Below, piece by piece: positions 60,457-64,000 of a stretch of DNA of 64,000 nt. Position 1 is the first letter of the stretch; every line of letters begins with the position of its first letter. The position numbers and the translations under genes are program-made. This stretch comes from Gymnogyps californianus (lineage: Eukaryota; Chordata; Aves; Accipitriformes; Cathartidae): positions 29,491,502-29,555,501 of the forward strand of contig NC_059477.1 in NCBI RefSeq assembly GCF_018139145.2, written 5' to 3'. The notes beneath the pieces were generated by a model. That model made no database searches and was not told the DNA's origin. It saw only the letters and a program-made list of their open reading frames with translations.

Positions 60457-63400
60457 CCTAGGCAGGGTCTTCTTCAATTTTAGGCTAGCCTCTACTTTTC
60501 ATTTGAGGGTGGATGTTTTGATTGAAAACTTTAACTGTGATCTTGTGTCAGCCATTGTCATGAGCATTTAATAACATCACAAGAATAAAATAGTCAAATA
60601 TGGGGATTTTCAAAGGACAATAATGCAGTCGACGCCTTCACTTGTACAGAATCTTTTCAGTACCTAAGCCTCATCCATTCTGGTTTACACTGAAGCCTTT
60701 TCTATAATTACATTCCAGACAATAGCACAACACTTTTCTTTTTCACTCATGAACTCTTGATCTACCGTCTTTATTGTGTTTCCTTTTATAAATAATTTTA
60801 TGGTCAAATACCCAGCTGAAATTTAAATAAAATGAAATCATGACTTCTTTTCACCATTCACCCAAGATAACATAATAGCATTATGACAGGTGAAGGTTAA
60901 CATTTCTAGTGGCAACTTTCATTTAAACCATCTCAAAGCAAGATGGCATGCATAATTGCTTTGCACCAGTAGAGGAAATAACTCCCATTAATCCTGTAGT
61001 GAAGGTCATAGAAACATTGCACAGGCTCAGAGTAGTCACAGAATGAAGACAGAGGAGAACGACTGGATCATTTAATTCATGCACCCCTAATTACTAGCAC
61101 AGCCTCAGACAACTATTTACCTAGCCAATACAGAACTTTTTCAGTTATAATCCACTAGCAAATGGGAAACAATTCAGAAGAAATAAAAGTGAGGTGAGTC
61201 TTTGTTAAGAGTTAGAAATGTCTTTAAGTGATTTTAAAAAAAACCTCAAACTACTATGGATAATTTGGACCTGGTCCTACTATAAACAAAAAGGCTTCCC
61301 CATTCCCTCAAAACAGCAAATTAAATTCTGATGCAGGGAGAATCAGGCCTTCTATTTTTAATTATTTTTCATTTTTGCTATTATTAACATACCCTTGTTC
61401 CATGCAGAAATACCAAGAGACAATCTATTCTTGTGGTACTTCTGGCCCAGTTTTTCAAGCCCAAGAGAATCTGTTAGTTCAGAATTTGGTGATTAGATGA
61501 ACCAAATCAGAAATCCATCATTCCTTTTTACTTTGCCATTACAGGTGAAGAACATGAACTTGCACACTATGGACTTTCTTAGTAATTATTGCCAGGAGAT
61601 TTCCTTCAGTTTTAGGGGTCTTAAATTGATGTCCCAATCCTAAACCAAAAGATTTCCATAGAAAACTCAAAAAGTTATTATGGCGAGTTGGAATGCATAG
61701 AAGGTATGCAGTATTACAGGAGGATTAATAGACACTCCACTCATCTGTACTTTTCAAGCATTCCTCTAGGTCAGAGAATTAATCAGAGATGACCCAGCTT
61801 CATCCACGTCAGGGAATACAAACTGAGGTGACACACCGTGTCATTTGAGCAATAGTAGCAATCATGGGAAGCATCAATCCCTGCTTCTTGGAGACACATT
61901 AAAGCCATGGACTGTGGTCCAAAACTGCCTCATTAGGTGCTGCTGAGGGAAGGAACAAATCCTATCGTGTAAGCACATTGTTTTCCAGAGGATTAACTTT
62001 GGAATTCATGATGAACTGGCTGTTGTCTACTCCCTATCTCCTCCACACCACTTCCCCTGTTCCTCTGCATCCACCTTCCACCCTCTCGTTTCCTCATTCA
62101 CTTCCTCATCTTTTCTGAGGACTAATCCTGCCTCAGCCACGTTCCATGCTAGAAAAATCTTCCCCTTTCTATGCCATTTTCCAGCCATCATTTTCTTCAT
62201 TTTATTTCTTCTATTTACCCGTATCTACGTCATCTACTAAGACTACAAGATACCCATTAAAAAAAAGGCTATTACTGTCTTTGTCCAGTAGAAGCTTCTT
62301 CTGCTTACTCTTGCTGTTATCACTGGCTGCGATTCCTCTTACATAAGACTGTAAAACTCTCCGCAAGCTCATTGCTTATAAACTTTTTACATGGATAGTT
62401 TGTTTTGTATATACTTTGAAGCTACACAACCAAACTGGGCACACAAAGGTACAATGGATATATGAGTCACCACAAGTCATTTGATCAACAGGAAATAGTG
62501 ATGTGCATGTTTTTGGTCTGCCCCATTGAAAAGTAAAATGCACAAGATTAATTCACTCTTGTTTTGCAATTGTGGTGGTCCAAGAACGCACAGCTATCAA
62601 TCAGTTACCATGGCTCCATTGACAAGTGGTAGCCTAGGAAGCCATTGTAGCACTGTCATTTTTCCCAGGTAGCAACTCCTTTAAATATCTTCCCATGACC
62701 TGTTTGCCGTTTCTCTCACTGTGTCTTTCCCAGCATGGTTTTTGTTTCATTAATGTAATGCAGAAAGTAGATAGGTATAGGAAAGTAACAACCTTCATTG
62801 AGTATGCCAAGCCACAAACAGTATTATGTGAAGGTCAATACCGCATAAATAGATGCTCCAGTACTTGTTTATATGATGGGGCCATGAAAACTGTAAATGC
62901 TATGTAAACAATTAGGATTGATTTAATTATGTTCAGAGGCTTTTTTGTTTGTTTGTTTTCAGTTATTAAGAAATGCTGAAGTCTCTCAAAGCAAATATAC
63001 GAACTTCTCAGGAAGTCTCAGCAGAAATGAAATTTCTGAGTAACTTCCAATATATGATACCCATCTTTTACTAGAACTTGAGAGACTTCCTTCTAAATAA
63101 AACAGTTGCTCTTTTCTCTCCCAGCACTCAAAATAGTGAAATTAGGGCATTAGTACCTACACAGATCAGTCCTGAAGTATTTAAAAAGTGACAAGACCAA
63201 CCTTACAACAACAGCTGGAAATACAGGGTGACATTTCTCTCCCAAAGTGTCATTGGGCACAGAATAAATAGGAATAAAGATACGACTGCACCAACAGGTA
63301 TCCTACTTAGCTCAGGGCAAGCATTCATGTCAGCATGGCACACAGCCAAACTAGCTTGTGTCCCAAAAGCAGATTCATTGAATTGGACTGCAGATAAAGA

Positions 63401-64000
63401 TCATTTTACTCTGACACAAAACTAGGTTGTTGCCAAGTCTTGCTGTTTATTCTTGCTCTTCTTGTGAAGATATCAGCATCTGTAAAGTCATTCAGTGATT
63501 CAGAAAACTGATCCTGCCGCAAACTAACTTGTTGAAACCAAAGAAAGTTAACTTTCAGCCAAATCAGTCTTTGATCTAATCCATCATGTGCCACAAAATA
63601 ATTATGCCAGCACAAGCAAACCAGCAGAAATGCATGCCCTTGACTGGAGAGGAAGAACAGTCTTCTCTTTCACTAAGAACTGGAATTTATGTCATTTTTA
63701 AGTGACATAGTCATAGTGCAGGACTTAACCAGTTTTTATTACCTCTACATGCATTCCACAACCATAGTTAAGACTCCCGTGTCCGGTTCTGACAGTCCAG
63801 TTACTGACTCACTACAATTTGGATTCTCTGGACTGAACTTACCTCCCTTTTGACCAGCTTGCTGTACTCCCACGTGTACTGTTTATCTCTGCAACAAAAA
63901 CAGCTGCTCCGTTTCCTTGGAAGAGATTTCTATCAATGAGAATACATTATTTCAATCTCCATCTAGAGCTTTCTACTAGAAGGGTCCAGGCTTATTAACT
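60457..64000. other. Non-coding DNA, no gene seen
   Basis: About 3.5 kb to the window end. A plus-strand acceptor-like TACTTTGCCATTACAG occurs near 61543 without a following supported exon. Open frames are all 70 codons or shorter. No repeat family is recognised apart from a (GTTT)n stretch near 62945. Confidence 0.55.

Noticed and set aside
1..64000. tRNA, snRNA, rRNA, CRISPR or bacterial/phage systems
   Set aside because: I looked for tRNA B-box words, U6-like sequence, spaced direct repeats and long gene-dense frames and saw none. The window is vertebrate nuclear DNA.

Overview
The window looks like vertebrate, specifically avian, nuclear DNA. The evidence is a 5'-truncated CR1 LINE with the typical bird 3' end, several solo LTRs of endogenous-retrovirus families that I recognise from bird genomes (names to be confirmed in Repbase/Dfam), a scatter of very old amniote retroposon relics, and an AT-rich background with few CpGs. 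The LTR families point to Neoaves rather than fowl, but this rests on recall. No complete gene, tRNA, rRNA, CRISPR array, operon or bacterial feature is visible. Nearly all open frames are short chance frames of non-coding DNA, or lie inside repeats.

Layout. 1-3.5 kb: plain non-coding DNA. 3.5-4.4 kb: an old relic and a decayed CR1. 7.5-9.1 kb: a MIR-like relic, a perfect 24-bp tandem duplication and a CpG-retaining, possibly conserved segment. 11.6 kb: an AT-rich low-complexity tract. 14.2-14.7 kb: the clearest CR1, minus strand. 16-37 kb: four exon-like segments on the minus strand whose splice phases agree with each other, at 36.5, 26.9, 17.0 and 16.1 kb. They are the best hint of a real gene, which I cannot name. 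18.3-18.8 kb: an unexplained 182-residue minus-strand ORF. 28.3-29.1 kb: a GC-richer block with an exon-like segment. 31.9-32.3 kb: an L3/CR1-like relic. 33.3-33.5 kb: two short tandem duplications.

37.6-42.8 kb is the retroviral part. One LTR (family 1, minus) is split by a second solo LTR on the plus strand. About 2.2 kb further on, another family-1 LTR is split by a third LTR family carrying a GC-rich internal minisatellite. A third family-1 copy at 60.1 kb has lost its core promoter. Most copies keep recognisable 5-bp target-site duplications, which fix their borders. 47.6 kb holds a plus-strand segment with a strong splice acceptor and a 73-codon frame ending in a stop, a candidate last coding exon. 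The rest is ordinary non-coding DNA with microsatellites and MIR-like remnants.

The window is best read as intronic or intergenic DNA of a large-intron avian locus. I do not see a novel biological system. The exon-like chain, the 47.6 kb segment and the structured LTR nests are what merit checking. The exon calls are inference from splice motifs and reading phase only.
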